From: Faecalibacterium sp. An122
Lineage (GTDB): Bacteria > Bacillota > Clostridia > Oscillospirales > Ruminococcaceae
Direction of reading: 5' to 3'
Assembly (NCBI RefSeq): GCF_002160895.1
Contig: NZ_NFLL01000011.1
Location: 1 to 64,000, forward strand
DNA: 64,000 bases
The notes under the pieces were generated by a model. That model was not told the origin of the DNA. It did no database searches and worked only from the letters and a program-made list of their open reading frames with translations. Numbering within the stretch: position 1 is the first letter of the stretch; the number at the start of each line of letters is the position of its first letter. Positions 1 through 8,435 of this stretch are shown in pieces. The translations under genes were made by a program, and so were the position numbers.

Positions 1-88
1 CCCGATCCAGGTAGTGCATCTCTTGGTGGAAAAACCAGTTGAGCTTTTCCATCAGCCGATAGAGGCGGATCTGTTCTTCTTGGGTCAT
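1..88 (-). CDS. Partial CDS, N-terminus of an unknown protein
   Basis: An ATG at 86-88 on the minus strand follows a strong GGAGGTGTCCC ribosome site and stays open to the window edge. It encodes MTQEEQIRLYRLMEKLNWFF and a few further residues. It lies about 40 bases downstream of the next gene and is probably the next member of the same operon. Too little is visible to assign a family. Confidence 0.6.
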   Translation of the reverse strand, partial: MTQEEQIRLYRLMEKLNWFFHQEMHYLDR

Positions 89-129
89 GGGACACCTCCT
101 CGGATTAGCAAAGGATAGAGTAGCTGTAC

Positions 130-669
130 TTACGCCAGCTCTGCGTCCAAAATCTGGACTTGTTTTCCTTCCTCGTTCACATAGTAAAGGGCGATATAGT
201 CGATGCCGTCCCGCTTGACCTGTTCCCAAGGCATACGCTCGCCGCTGATCAGTTCCACAGTATCCGCCTCATCCGGTTCGAAGTCTTCTATTTCGTCCTC
301 GTAGTCCACGCTGTACCCCAGCTCCAGCACTAACTTGGAGGCGGGGATCTCATACCGCTTGAGGGGACGGTGTTCCAGCTCGGATGGATCATGTTCATCG
401 CAGAACATATTGTCGTAGCCATGCCGCCCGCCGTCGAAGATGACGAACTCCTCGCCACTCTCCGGGTCACGAGCTGTCACAAGTTCGGGAGCGAAATAAC
501 TGGGGACAATATATAGCTGTGGTTCTGCGTTTAAGGTCAACAGGTCACCGTAGTACCAAACCTCCAGCAGTTCATTGCCAGTGGTAGAACACAATGTCAC
601 GGTGGGCAGGCGTTTCTGTGCCCACTCCTTCACATGGCCGGTGAGCCAGGTAGGATATTTTTCGCTCAT
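130..669 (-). CDS. Hypothetical acidic protein, 179 aa
   Basis: Complete ORF with ribosome site AAGGAGGACGAACG before the ATG. The protein is soluble and strongly acidic (a run of Asp/Glu at about residues 120-135), with no signal peptide or membrane helix. I do not recognise the family. It is the last complete gene of a minus-strand cluster (4290 to 130) of small cytoplasmic proteins that includes DUF2262 and DUF1963 members. That context suggests a cargo or immunity-type accessory gene rather than transfer machinery. Confidence 0.7.
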   Translation of the reverse strand: MSEKYPTWLTGHVKEWAQKRLPTVTLCSTTGNELLEVWYYGDLLTLNAEPQLYIVPSYFAPELVTARDPESGEEFVIFDGGRHGYDNMFCDEHDPSELEHRPLKRYEIPASKLVLELGYSVDYEDEIEDFEPDEADTVELISGERMPWEQVKRDGIDYIALYYVNEEGKQVQILDAELA

Positions 670-681
670 CGTTCGTCCTCC

Positions 682-906
682 TTACAGCACCCAGGACATG
701 ATGCTGGTCACAATCAGCACGATTCCCAGTAGGAAGAAGATCACCCGCCTGGAGCCGCGGCCATAGCGGTGAGAGTCCGGCTTACCGGTGGGGTCGCACA
801 TCCAGTTCCAATTCAGAATTGAGCCAGCCACGGACACAATGCCCATGATTAAAGTTACCCACTCCCAGTGTGCCTGTAAAAAAGCTGTGATCTGCTCACC
901 GTTCAT
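682..906 (-). CDS. Small two-helix membrane protein, 74 aa
   Basis: ATG at 904-906 follows GAGGAGGAAACTTAA. Two hydrophobic segments are visible, at about residues 14-34 and 54-73, joined by a basic hydrophilic loop containing CDPTGKPDSHRYGRGSRR. No family is recognised. It sits 18 bases upstream of the next coding gene in the operon, between a DUF2262 protein and the acidic protein. Confidence 0.65.
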   Translation of the reverse strand: MNGEQITAFLQAHWEWVTLIMGIVSVAGSILNWNWMCDPTGKPDSHRYGRGSRRVIFFLLGIVLIVTSIMSWVL

Positions 907-924
907 TTAAGTTTCCTCCTCTCC

Positions 925-1767
925 TTATCCCTGTATATCAGCGTCAACGGGGCCTTTTTTCAGCGTTCCAACCACAGTGATCACATGGCCCCAGAACATA
1001 TCGTCGTCCTCGTACCAGGCGGTAAAACGGCCGCCGGGAGATACTGTAAACTCGGTGAGGAGGATGCGCCGGGCAAACTCATCCTCGGTGATGGGGTCTT
1101 TCTCCGGGTCACGGTCGGTCTGGTCATTGTCCGCCAGCCACTCGTTGGCCTGAGCGGTGAGCTTTTGGGCAGCCATCGCTCGAAGGGACTTGTCCCAGAC
1201 TTCCTGATCTGCCACCAGTTTCTTCATCACATTGGTGACACGGGTCCAGGACGCTTTCTTTTCAATCTCCACATCCAACGAGATCCGGACTTCTTTTCCC
1301 ATCCATTTACAGGTCCCCTCGAATATGCTCATCTCACGATCCAGCGTGAGGGTTCCCAGCACTTCGTCCTCCAGAAGAATGGGCTTTGTGTATTCCGCCC
1401 AAATCTCCTCCAGTGCCGGACAGGGTACACCTTCCTCCAGTACCTCCGTGACATACCACTGAGGTTCGTAGAGGGCATCACCTTTCCAGCCGCGGGCTTT
1501 GATCCGGTAGATCTGGCCCTTGGTAAACCGCTTGGAATAGTCGCCGGCATCCCGCTCCTTGTCCGTCAGCGGCCAGCTCAGGTAGCATCGACCGGAGATG
1601 ACCTCTCCGGTCTGGACATCCGCCATGGCGAGGGCATGGGTATGCGCCGCCCAGAAGGTATCCAGAAAGGTTTTGTCCGCGCTGATACCGTCCTGGATCA
1701 GTACCAGCTTTTCCTCATCTTCCGGGGCGTACAGGGCAATAAAGTCCTTGACCGTTCTCTTTTTCAT
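925..1767 (-). CDS. DUF2262-domain protein
   Basis: The start is set at the ATG at 1767 because AAGGAGAACACC lies just upstream; an in-frame ATG six codons earlier has no such site. The C-terminal two thirds matches the DUF2262 pattern as I know it: an early DEVLGTLTLDREMSIFEG block, then WMGKEVRISLDVEIEKK, and a terminal FTVSPGGRFTAWYEDDDMFWGH segment. The family is widespread in accessory loci of Firmicutes and has no established activity. It lies 10 bases after the preceding gene, so it is probably translationally linked. Confidence 0.75.
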   Translation of the reverse strand: MKKRTVKDFIALYAPEDEEKLVLIQDGISADKTFLDTFWAAHTHALAMADVQTGEVISGRCYLSWPLTDKERDAGDYSKRFTKGQIYRIKARGWKGDALYEPQWYVTEVLEEGVPCPALEEIWAEYTKPILLEDEVLGTLTLDREMSIFEGTCKWMGKEVRISLDVEIEKKASWTRVTNVMKKLVADQEVWDKSLRAMAAQKLTAQANEWLADNDQTDRDPEKDPITEDEFARRILLTEFTVSPGGRFTAWYEDDDMFWGHVITVVGTLKKGPVDADIQG

Positions 1768-1777
1768 GGTGTTCTCC

Positions 1778-3160
1778 TTACGCAAATACTTGCTGGTATT
1801 TCTCTTTCAGTTCCTTCGGTGCGGCCTTGAGGACCTTGCCGCCGCCGTTTTCGGAGGCTTGCCCCCAGATGGCCCAGAGCACCTCCTGCCACAGGTAGTC
1901 CCTGGCCCGCAGGTCATGCGCTCCTTCTTCGGGCAGATAGTCCTCCAGATGCCCCTTGATCTCCAGTAGCGCATCCAGGCTCTCCTCATTGGCGATCAGA
2001 GTGCGGAACTCCTTTGCGGGCTTCAGATTTTGCATGGACTGGACACCGTGGACCAGCACCGGCAGGGACTGAGCAGTAAACCCGTACTTCTTAAAAAAGG
2101 CGTGAATAAACTTTTCCTGTAAAGAGGAGTGCTCGTCATCACAGCGATCCAGGTAATCGCACACCAGCCGCCACCACTTCGGCCCTTCCAGTCCCAGGGC
2201 GAACACGGCAAAGGTGCCAGGCATAGCGCAGGACTCATCAGAGAGGTTGTTGTACCACTCGTCCTCCTGCATGGCCAGCCGAGCATAATTCTCCATTCGG
2301 ACATGGAGTCGGGGGTACCGCACTGCACAGGCAAAGAGCTGATGGACGCCCTTCTTTGGCAGCCCTGGGATGGGCAGGTAGATCTTCTCCGGTCCGCGAA
2401 ACTCGATGGAGTAGCTGCGGGGGAACTCCGGCTGCTCCAGCACCTCCACCAGGTAGCTCAGCGCCTCATCACAGCACCCCTCGGTGCAGTCCCTCGCGGT
2501 GATACGGATGGTGGCGAAAGCGTCGTTGGCCGAGGCGGTCAGGTGCTTTGTTTTCCGCTTTTGGATATTAGGTGGCAATTTGCCGCTGCCATTGGTTTTC
2601 AGTTCCTTTACCATGTCAGGACGAATCTGGGAAACCAGGCCGAGGATGTGTTCGGTGGTGAGGGATTCAAAACTCTGCCCGTACACGGTATGGCAGATCG
2701 CCACATAGCAGGCAAAGCGCAGCAGACCTTCGTCCATATCCTCCGCTCGCAATTCCGGCAGTACTGTGCAGGGTGGAAAGACGGTAAACCCATCATCCCG
2801 CTCTCCCACAAGGAAGTAGCGTTCCTGCACCTGCTTTTCTATGTACTTCTCCAATGTATAGCGGATTTCTTCCCAGCCCACCAACCGCCGCAGGGCATCG
2901 CAGAATATAACAGCTTCCTCATAGGGAAATCCCTTCAAAGGCAGTTTGGACAGATACCGATCCAACAGCTGGCTGGGAAGAAAGGGTGTTCCATTATGAT
3001 TTCGCACCACAGTCGGGTAGGCGGAGTGATTTTCACGGGCGGTGCTGCTGAGCACATCCAGAATGCAAAGATCCGCCTCCGCCAGCACCTCTGGAGAAGT
3101 GTCCGGCTTGTGGATCAGATAGTAGCGGTCATGTACGCCGTCACGCTTTGGCAAACTCAT
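1778..3160 (-). CDS. Hypothetical protein, about 460 aa
   Basis: The start at 3160 (MSLPKRDGVHDRYYL) is chosen because GAGAGGAGACCTTGCC precedes it; a longer reading frame upstream overlaps the neighbouring gene. The protein is soluble, mixed alpha/beta and rich in Leu and aromatic residues, with no Walker, HTH or zinc motif and no signal peptide. I cannot assign a domain with confidence. It is co-directional with DUF1963 and DUF2262 proteins on either side, with gaps of 10-14 bases, so it belongs to the same operon. Confidence 0.7.
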   Translation of the reverse strand: MSLPKRDGVHDRYYLIHKPDTSPEVLAEADLCILDVLSSTARENHSAYPTVVRNHNGTPFLPSQLLDRYLSKLPLKGFPYEEAVIFCDALRRLVGWEEIRYTLEKYIEKQVQERYFLVGERDDGFTVFPPCTVLPELRAEDMDEGLLRFACYVAICHTVYGQSFESLTTEHILGLVSQIRPDMVKELKTNGSGKLPPNIQKRKTKHLTASANDAFATIRITARDCTEGCCDEALSYLVEVLEQPEFPRSYSIEFRGPEKIYLPIPGLPKKGVHQLFACAVRYPRLHVRMENYARLAMQEDEWYNNLSDESCAMPGTFAVFALGLEGPKWWRLVCDYLDRCDDEHSSLQEKFIHAFFKKYGFTAQSLPVLVHGVQSMQNLKPAKEFRTLIANEESLDALLEIKGHLEDYLPEEGAHDLRARDYLWQEVLWAIWGQASENGGGKVLKAAPKELKEKYQQVFA

Positions 3161-3174
3161 GGCAAGGTCTCCTC

Positions 3175-4290
3175 TCAGGTCTGCTGGTGCTGCATGGATA
3201 CGATCTGGCAGTCCGGACAGAACTCCACATAGAGCGTGCCCTCCGCACAATCAAACACCGTATCCCACTGGATCTGAGCCAGATACTTCATGGGTTTGCC
3301 GCAGTGGGGGCAGGTGGTATATTCCGCGTCCTGCACCCAGTTGGCAAAGCCGCCGATGGTGTTCACATCCTGGCAGGCCGCTCCGTAAAACAGGGGCACC
3401 GGCGCTTTGCCCAGCACAAAGGGATTTTCGGTGAGGGCCTTGTAGTCCTCGGGACTGACATAGCAATCCGTCTTCTCCGCCCCGTCAAAGAGTTCGGAGG
3501 TGAAGATCTCCACGCCGCCATCCAGGGTGAACCGGTTGAAGGCGGGGCCTTTGAGGAATCCCACGCAGCTGGGGCAGCAGGCGGCGGTCAGGATGCCGTC
3601 CAGCCCCAGGAAACGGAGCCGCTCATCCCGTCCGTCCAGCACCAGCATGTCCACCATACGCCCGCCGCAGTGGGGGCATGTGTCCTCCCGTGCCCGGCCA
3701 ATGCGGACGGGAGATTTCTCGCCGGCGGTTCCTTTGACCATTGGATAGCAGCTGTCAAAGTTGAGCTGTATCCGACGGTCCTCCTTGTCAAAAGTCCAGC
3801 CTCCGATCTGTGCATAGCTGGATGGGTCCACATAGAGACCCTTGCGCCAGGGCCGGGGATTTCGCTCCAGCTCCAGCAGCGTCTCCATTGCCTTGTCATC
3901 TCCCTGCATAGCAAGGCAACTCATCAGGTTGGAGGCCGCGCTGGAATACTCCGCGGACAACAGCGCATGAATCAGGCCATCCCGCACATCGGCGGGAGCG
4001 TGATAATAAATCTCACAGGGCCAGAACACCTCTGCGGCCAGTGCCGCCCGCTGGATCTCCGGGGTGATGGCATCATGGTAACCCAGCAGCTGCCAGAAGT
4101 CGGTGAACTCCGGGTCCTCCATCTCCGCCAGCCGCTGGATGTTCTGAATCAGGTTTCTCTGCTTCTCTATGATTTGTTCCGGGGTCCAAGCAAGAGCAGC
4201 CTTCCGCTCCTGTTCAGATTTGCATTTCCAGCACAATCCCTCATAGCCTAAAGGTGTCCCACAGCCGGGGCAGGTGTATTTCAGACTCAT
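3175..4290 (-). CDS. Zinc-ribbon protein with DUF1963 (YwqG-like) C-terminus
   Basis: The N-terminus carries a zinc ribbon, CPGCGTPLGYEGLCWKC (residues 8-24). A second CPHCGG lies near residue 205, then CCPSC near 236. The last 80 residues hold TIGGFANWVQD followed by TCPHCGKPMKYLAQIQWD, the conserved C-terminal signature of DUF1963/YwqG proteins. Such proteins are often found as accessory or immunity-like genes. It is the first gene of the left accessory operon; GGAGGAGTGTGAAATC precedes the ATG. Confidence 0.75.
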   Translation of the reverse strand: MSLKYTCPGCGTPLGYEGLCWKCKSEQERKAALAWTPEQIIEKQRNLIQNIQRLAEMEDPEFTDFWQLLGYHDAITPEIQRAALAAEVFWPCEIYYHAPADVRDGLIHALLSAEYSSAASNLMSCLAMQGDDKAMETLLELERNPRPWRKGLYVDPSSYAQIGGWTFDKEDRRIQLNFDSCYPMVKGTAGEKSPVRIGRAREDTCPHCGGRMVDMLVLDGRDERLRFLGLDGILTAACCPSCVGFLKGPAFNRFTLDGGVEIFTSELFDGAEKTDCYVSPEDYKALTENPFVLGKAPVPLFYGAACQDVNTIGGFANWVQDAEYTTCPHCGKPMKYLAQIQWDTVFDCAEGTLYVEFCPDCQIVSMQHQQT

Positions 4291-4531
4291 GATTTCACAC
4301 TCCTCCAGAAGATAGAAAAACGCCCCGCGTCACCCTGTCACATAGACGGATGGGGGCGCAGGACGCGAAAGGACGCAAGGAATTACCACATCCTTTTACG
4401 GATGTAGATTTTTCTGCAATCATTGCTTTTTCTCTCCATTTTAACTGGGCAGCAATGGACCACCCATATTGGCTGTGCATCGTAGACCTCTTTCCATGCA
4501 AAACATTTTATTGGTTTTGCTGTTAAAGTTT

Positions 4532-4537
4532 ATTATA
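4532..4537 (-). promoter_or_regulatory. Possible -10 box for the left accessory operon
   Basis: A minus-strand TATAAT lies about 240 bases upstream of the DUF1963 gene inside an AT-rich stretch. No convincing -35 is seen 16-18 bases away, so this is weak. The rest of the 4291-4639 gap holds only a short hairpin (ACATCC...GGATGT, about 4390-4407); I see no gene there that I would defend. Confidence 0.3.
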
Positions 4538-4639
4538 TCATACTCCTGAGCAGATGTGGAGAGTCCAAAACTGATTTTGTTATGGTTCAGACCATGTTCG
4601 AATGAAATCTTTCCTCAATTCGGGAAGAGCTTTAGTCGG

Positions 4640-5260
4640 TCAACTCTCAAACAGATGGCCTATATTTGTCACCACAAGATGGCCCTGATCCTCATCGTGG
4701 GCCATGGTCACAGTATAAATACGAATGGGATACTCCGCACTATCCTCCACAGGATAGACCTGGATCGCATCTAAGTCATATAGGTCCAGCAACACATAGC
4801 CCTGAGTAGCTACTTTCGTCAGCTTGGCCCGGCAGTCCCGGCAATAGTAAAAGGGTTCTATCTCTCCGCCTGCCTTCTCTGGGAGATAGGCAACGCACCG
4901 CTGGATCTCCTCCATCCGATCAATGAACAGGGGCAGGCCGCTCCCGCCGAAAGTCATCACATTATAGTCCATATCCTGGTCCGGGGCCAGTTCACCGGAA
5001 TATCGGTGACAGGGCTCGTAAATCTCCAGCTCTGTCAATTCTCCGGTAGAGAGTTCCAGCAAACAGGGCGCATGAAAGCGGGGTCCTTGTAGATTGTCAC
5101 AGGCCACACACTCCTCCGGCTCCGGGGCAATCAGGATATTCTCCCAAAAGGCTGTTTCTGTTTGCCTGCACCTAATCCAGCCGAGTCCTATCCCGGCAAG
5201 AAAAAGGAAAACGCCTCCGATGCATAAAAGAACGTTCTGGAGCCATTTGCTTTTTCTCAT
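4640..5260 (-). CDS. Membrane-anchored hypothetical protein, 206 aa
   Basis: The start is placed at the ATG at 5258-5260, which overlaps the TGA of the upstream gene as ATGA, so translational coupling is likely. One N-terminal transmembrane segment (about residues 6-27) is followed by a soluble domain with a CVACDNLQG segment and a CRDCRAKL motif near residue 140. The CxxC pairs suggest metal or redox chemistry, but I do not recognise the family. It is co-expressed with the SLOG-family gene upstream. Confidence 0.65.
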   Translation of the reverse strand: MRKSKWLQNVLLCIGGVFLFLAGIGLGWIRCRQTETAFWENILIAPEPEECVACDNLQGPRFHAPCLLELSTGELTELEIYEPCHRYSGELAPDQDMDYNVMTFGGSGLPLFIDRMEEIQRCVAYLPEKAGGEIEPFYYCRDCRAKLTKVATQGYVLLDLYDLDAIQVYPVEDSAEYPIRIYTVTMAHDEDQGHLVVTNIGHLFES

Positions 5261-5718
5261 ATCGGATACCACCCCGCAAGATTTGTCACGTGAATCAGGC
5301 CGTGTTTTTGCCGCCGCAGGGCCGCCTCCAGCACTTCTCGGGAGCCGCTGGACGGATGGCTGACATAGGCAATCAGGTAGGAGCTGTGTTCGAGCATATA
5401 TCGGTTTGCCCGGACAATGGCCGCCCGCTTGGGTACGGTCTCCATGCCCGGCGGATAAAAGGTGCCGTCAAAGCCCTCTGGGACAGGAATGAACTGGTCG
5501 TGTGGATGATAGGGCAGGAGCAGGGTCAACGTGATCTCCGGGTGACGCTTTTTCGCCTCCCTGACCGCACTGGCAGCCAGACGGTCAAAGCCGCCGTAGT
5601 GTCCCACCACAAATTCAGTGACACCGTGCTCAGTGATATGGCGCTCTACCTCTTGGGCCAGCACTGGCAACATCCTTTCTCCGCACTCCCGGTGTCCGAT
5701 GAAAAAGCAGGCTGACAC
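5257..5718 (-). CDS. SLOG-family (YpsA/DUF1273-like) protein
   Basis: GTG start at 5718 with a GGTGAGG site. The 153-residue Rossmann-like protein begins SACFFIGHRECGER, followed by VTEFVVGHYGGFDRLAA and ending with SSGSREVLEAALRRQK. This is the pattern of YpsA/DUF1273 members of the SLOG superfamily. SLOG domains bind nucleotides or nucleotide-derived signals; the ligand here is unknown. It is the first gene of a two-gene operon diverging from the XRE regulator at 5886, which may control it. Confidence 0.75.
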   Translation of the reverse strand: MSACFFIGHRECGERMLPVLAQEVERHITEHGVTEFVVGHYGGFDRLAASAVREAKKRHPEITLTLLLPYHPHDQFIPVPEGFDGTFYPPGMETVPKRAAIVRANRYMLEHSSYLIAYVSHPSSGSREVLEAALRRQKHGLIHVTNLAGWYPI

Positions 5719-5787
5719 AAAGCCTCACCCCATTCTGCGAGTTAATAGTCCTAAAATTCATTCGGCCCCATTTTTAATGATTATATC

Positions 5788-5801
5788 ATCAATCTATTGA
5801 T
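5788..5801. promoter_or_regulatory. Inverted repeat in divergent promoter region
   Basis: ATCAAT-CT-ATTGAT, a perfect 6-2-6 palindrome lying between the SLOG operon (minus) and the XRE gene (plus). With the second palindrome at 5849 it is a candidate operator for the XRE regulator. Confidence 0.4.
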
Positions 5802-5848
5802 TTATAAAGAGAAAACTAATGGTAAGAATACGAACTCTGCCCGTCCGC

Positions 5849-5864
5849 TAATATTAAAATATTA
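5849..5864. promoter_or_regulatory. Inverted repeat just upstream of the XRE gene
   Basis: TAATATT-AA-AATATTA, a perfect 7-2-7 palindrome that ends 22 bases before the XRE start codon. The position suits autoregulation by the XRE protein. Its sequence differs from the repeat at 5788, so only one of them may be the real operator. Confidence 0.45.
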
Positions 5865-5885
5865 ACTGACGAGAGGAGTGGTCGA

Positions 5886-6209
5886 ATGGAGGAGTCACAG
5901 CGGTACGAAACTTTTCTGCGTAGCCGGATCACGGAACTGCGGGTGCGGAAGGATGTATCGGAGCACCGCATGAGCCTTGATCTGGGCAAGAGCGGCTCTT
6001 ACATCCGCAGCATCACAAACGGGATGAGTCTCCCATCCTTGCGGGAACTGTTCAACATCATCAGCTATTTTGACCTGACTCCCACAGAGTTTTTCGCTGG
6101 AGCGGATGCTGAGAATTCCTTGCGGGCTCAACTTCATGAGGAAATTACGAGACTAAGTGAAGAGGATCTGGAGAAAGTATCTACCTTCATCGACTGGATC
6201 AAGAAATAG
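5886..6209 (+). CDS. XRE-family transcriptional regulator
   Basis: 107 residues with GAGAGGAGTGGTCG upstream of the ATG. Residues 9-68 form a helix-turn-helix in which MSLDLGKSGSYIRSITNG is the recognition region, followed by FDLTPTEFFAG, typical of short Cro/C1-type regulators. The C-terminal helix (EEDLEKVSTFIDWIKK) probably dimerises. It is one of the few plus-strand genes in the element and diverges from the SLOG operon, with two palindromes between them. A role as repressor of the accessory or element operon is inferred. Confidence 0.85.
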   Translation: MEESQRYETFLRSRITELRVRKDVSEHRMSLDLGKSGSYIRSITNGMSLPSLRELFNIISYFDLTPTEFFAGADAENSLRAQLHEEITRLSEEDLEKVSTFIDWIKK

Positions 6210-6312
6210 ATTTGTAAAATTTGTTTCTTTCTCTGTCTTAGAAAAATCTTAGAGTGGGCACTTCTGGTTGGCTCACCATGAACCAGACCCCAGTTCACTA
6301 AATTGGCAGACT

Positions 6313-6341
6313 CTCCCCCTGGCGGGGGAGGGCCTGTTTTT
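6313..6341 (+). terminator. Rho-independent terminator after XRE gene
   Basis: CTCCCCC-TGGC-GGGGGAG followed by a short GC step and TTTTT. It separates the convergent XRE gene and the HTH gene at 6343. Confidence 0.7.
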
Positions 6342-6342
6342 G

Positions 6343-6597
6343 TCAGGAGAGCCGGTAGAGATTCGAGGTACGCCCGCCGTTCTCCCGCCATCTGCTCTCT
6401 TTGGTCAGCAGACCGGCCTGACACAGCTCGTCCAGCGCCCGCTTGACAGTGGAGCTTGAGAGGCCCAGCTCCTTTGCTATGGTCTTGATGGCCGGCCAGC
6501 ACTTGTCGTCCTTGTCGGCCCGGTCTTTCAGGTACATATAGACCGATCTGGCCCGGTGGCTCAGGTCGGAGGAGTAGATGTTACGGAAATTTGTCAC
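6343..6597 (-). CDS. Winged-helix HTH protein at the end of the transfer operon
   Basis: The start is set at GTG 6597 because GAGGGGGTGATATCT precedes it; the longer ATG frame overlaps the VirD4 gene and reads as shadow sequence. The 84-residue protein runs TNFRNIYSSDLSHRARSVYM, then IKTIAKELGLSSSTVKRALD, a classic HTH_36-type winged helix. Genes of this kind recur directly after virD4 in Tn1549-like elements. It begins 13 bases after the VirD4 stop codon. A regulatory or replication-initiator-like role is possible but unproven. Confidence 0.75.
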   Translation of the reverse strand: MTNFRNIYSSDLSHRARSVYMYLKDRADKDDKCWPAIKTIAKELGLSSSTVKRALDELCQAGLLTKESRWRENGGRTSNLYRLS

Positions 6598-6610
6598 AGA
6601 TATCACCCCC

Positions 6611-8431
6611 TCAGCGCCGGATCCTGGGCCTGCGCCCATCTTTGGGCGAGTCATCCGCCTGCACGACTTGGACCTCGCCGCCTGATGCTGGCGGCTCCGC
6701 CTGGGGGATCTCTCCATCCTCAACGGCAGGCGCGTAGTGCTTGCGGAGGATCGCTGCCTCCAATTCCTGCTTGCTGGCGTAGGCCACCGGCCGCTGGGCG
6801 CGCTCGGGTACCTCGTAGGACTTGTCGAACTTGATGCCCCAATCCAGGAACAGGCGAAGCCGCACCTGCATAGGATGGACGCCGGTCTTGGCCACGATAA
6901 AGCTGCCCTTTGGCATGGACTTCAGCTCGTCGGGAGTCATGAGGGGCCGCTCGATCATCTGCAGGCTCTGGGATGGGTCGTTCTTTCCCCGGCTGATGGA
7001 GCCGCTCATCACCGTGCGGCTCCCCAAGGCTTTAGACAGTTCCACCGCCGTCTGGCTGGCTGGGGCAAATCCTCCGGAAATCAGCACCTGGCAGTTGTCC
7101 ACAATGACCTCCGAACCCTCCCTGCCGTAGTTCTTCTGGAGCTGGCCCGTGATGCTCTGCACGATAGGCACCAGCATCAGGCCGCGGGAGCGGGAGGCGG
7201 AGAACATCAGCTCCAGGGACTGGATGGGCGGGCAGGTACCCAGCTCGTCCGCGAAAAAAACCACTCGGTTTTTCAGCCGCCCACCGTTCTCATCCGCCAC
7301 GGTGAGAATCTCCCGGTACAAGTTTTGGAGGATCAGGCTGACCATGAAATACTTGGTCTGGTCCTCTTCCGGAAGTACGATGAAAATGGCGGACTTCTTA
7401 TTGCAGAAGGTCTCCGCGTCGATAGCGGTGTCGAAACACAGGATCTGCTCCATCTCGCTGTCCAGGAACGCGTTCAGCCGGGACAGCACTGTGGAGATCA
7501 CCGACATCATGGCCTGCTCTGAGGTATTCAAAGCGGCGCCGGCGAACCACTTGGCTTTATGGTCTGGCGGAAGTTTCGTCAGCAGGAGCTGAAACTGGTT
7601 CTTGCCCTTCACGCCGCTGGGTGCCAGGAGCTCCTGCACCAGCTTGAAGACCGAGACGATGTGGCGCTCCTCGATAGGCTTGCCTTCCGAATCCTCGGTG
7701 GGCAGGTATTCCGCCACCAGCAGGAGCATGGAGGTCAGCAGGCCCTCGGCCGCGTCGTAGAAGTAGGCGTTCTGCCCGTATTGGGAGCTGTCCCCGGTGG
7801 TGTTGATCAGGGTCTTGGAGAGGATCTTGGCATACTTCTCCGCCTTGGCCTTGGCCGGCAGATTTTTGGGGTCAGCCTTGTAGATGTCCATGTACTTGTT
7901 GATCAGGTGGAGCAGATTATTGCCGTCCGAGCGGGTAGGGTTGCGCAGATCCAGCACGGCGATTTGAAAGCCGTAGCACTCCTTGGCGATCCCCGCGTAA
8001 TTGCGAAACAGGTCGCCCTTGGTGTCCGTGCAGAGGAAGGACATCCCAGTGGCCAGAGCGTATTCGATATTGGGATAAAGAAAATAGGCCGTCTTGCCCG
8101 CGCCGCTGGCGGCGGTGACCAGGGCGTGGATATCGTCTGTGTCCACGATGGCGATGACATGGTCCTTGCGCCCCTCACACCCCAAGACCAGCCCCTGCTT
8201 TTTGGGGAGGCGCTCACCTTTTCGCCACTCCTCCGGTCGGAAGGGGACGTGAGCATAGGTCTGCTGGATCTCTTTCTTGGTGGCCCAGCGTGCGGTTCCA
8301 TGCTGGCCGTCTCCTACAGTCTTGGACTTGATGTTGTTCAGGGAGCCTTGTCCGGAAAAGTGGGTCACCGCGGCAAGGAGAAGAAGGGCGCCTCCTGCCA
8401 GTGCCAGCAGGAGGATCGTCTGCATATCCAC
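6611..8431 (-). CDS. virD4: VirD4/TraG-type type IV coupling protein
   Basis: 606 residues with an N-terminal membrane helix (about 4-24). The Walker A motif AASGAGKT is at 107-114, and FFADELGTCPPI, the Walker B region, lies in the C-terminal half, followed by the ASRSRGLMLVPIVQS segment typical of VirD4/TcpA coupling ATPases. It is a hexameric membrane ATPase that brings the relaxase-DNA complex, and any protein substrates, to the secretion channel. GTG start with GGGGTGA upstream; a second ATG lies two codons in. It follows the TOPRIM gene by 4 bases. Confidence 0.93.
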   Translation of the reverse strand: MDMQTILLLALAGGALLLLAAVTHFSGQGSLNNIKSKTVGDGQHGTARWATKKEIQQTYAHVPFRPEEWRKGERLPKKQGLVLGCEGRKDHVIAIVDTDDIHALVTAASGAGKTAYFLYPNIEYALATGMSFLCTDTKGDLFRNYAGIAKECYGFQIAVLDLRNPTRSDGNNLLHLINKYMDIYKADPKNLPAKAKAEKYAKILSKTLINTTGDSSQYGQNAYFYDAAEGLLTSMLLLVAEYLPTEDSEGKPIEERHIVSVFKLVQELLAPSGVKGKNQFQLLLTKLPPDHKAKWFAGAALNTSEQAMMSVISTVLSRLNAFLDSEMEQILCFDTAIDAETFCNKKSAIFIVLPEEDQTKYFMVSLILQNLYREILTVADENGGRLKNRVVFFADELGTCPPIQSLELMFSASRSRGLMLVPIVQSITGQLQKNYGREGSEVIVDNCQVLISGGFAPASQTAVELSKALGSRTVMSGSISRGKNDPSQSLQMIERPLMTPDELKSMPKGSFIVAKTGVHPMQVRLRLFLDWGIKFDKSYEVPERAQRPVAYASKQELEAAILRKHYAPAVEDGEIPQAEPPASGGEVQVVQADDSPKDGRRPRIRR

Positions 8432-8435
8432 GCAC

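Noticed and set aside
4295-4501. 68-codon minus-strand frame upstream of the DUF1963 gene
   Set aside because: No ribosome site, and it contains the hairpin near 4390; composition unlike its neighbours.
5257-5718. Possibility that the SLOG gene is the DNA-processing protein DprA
   Set aside because: At 153 residues, and lacking DprA's SAM and winged-helix parts, it fits the short YpsA/DUF1273 type.
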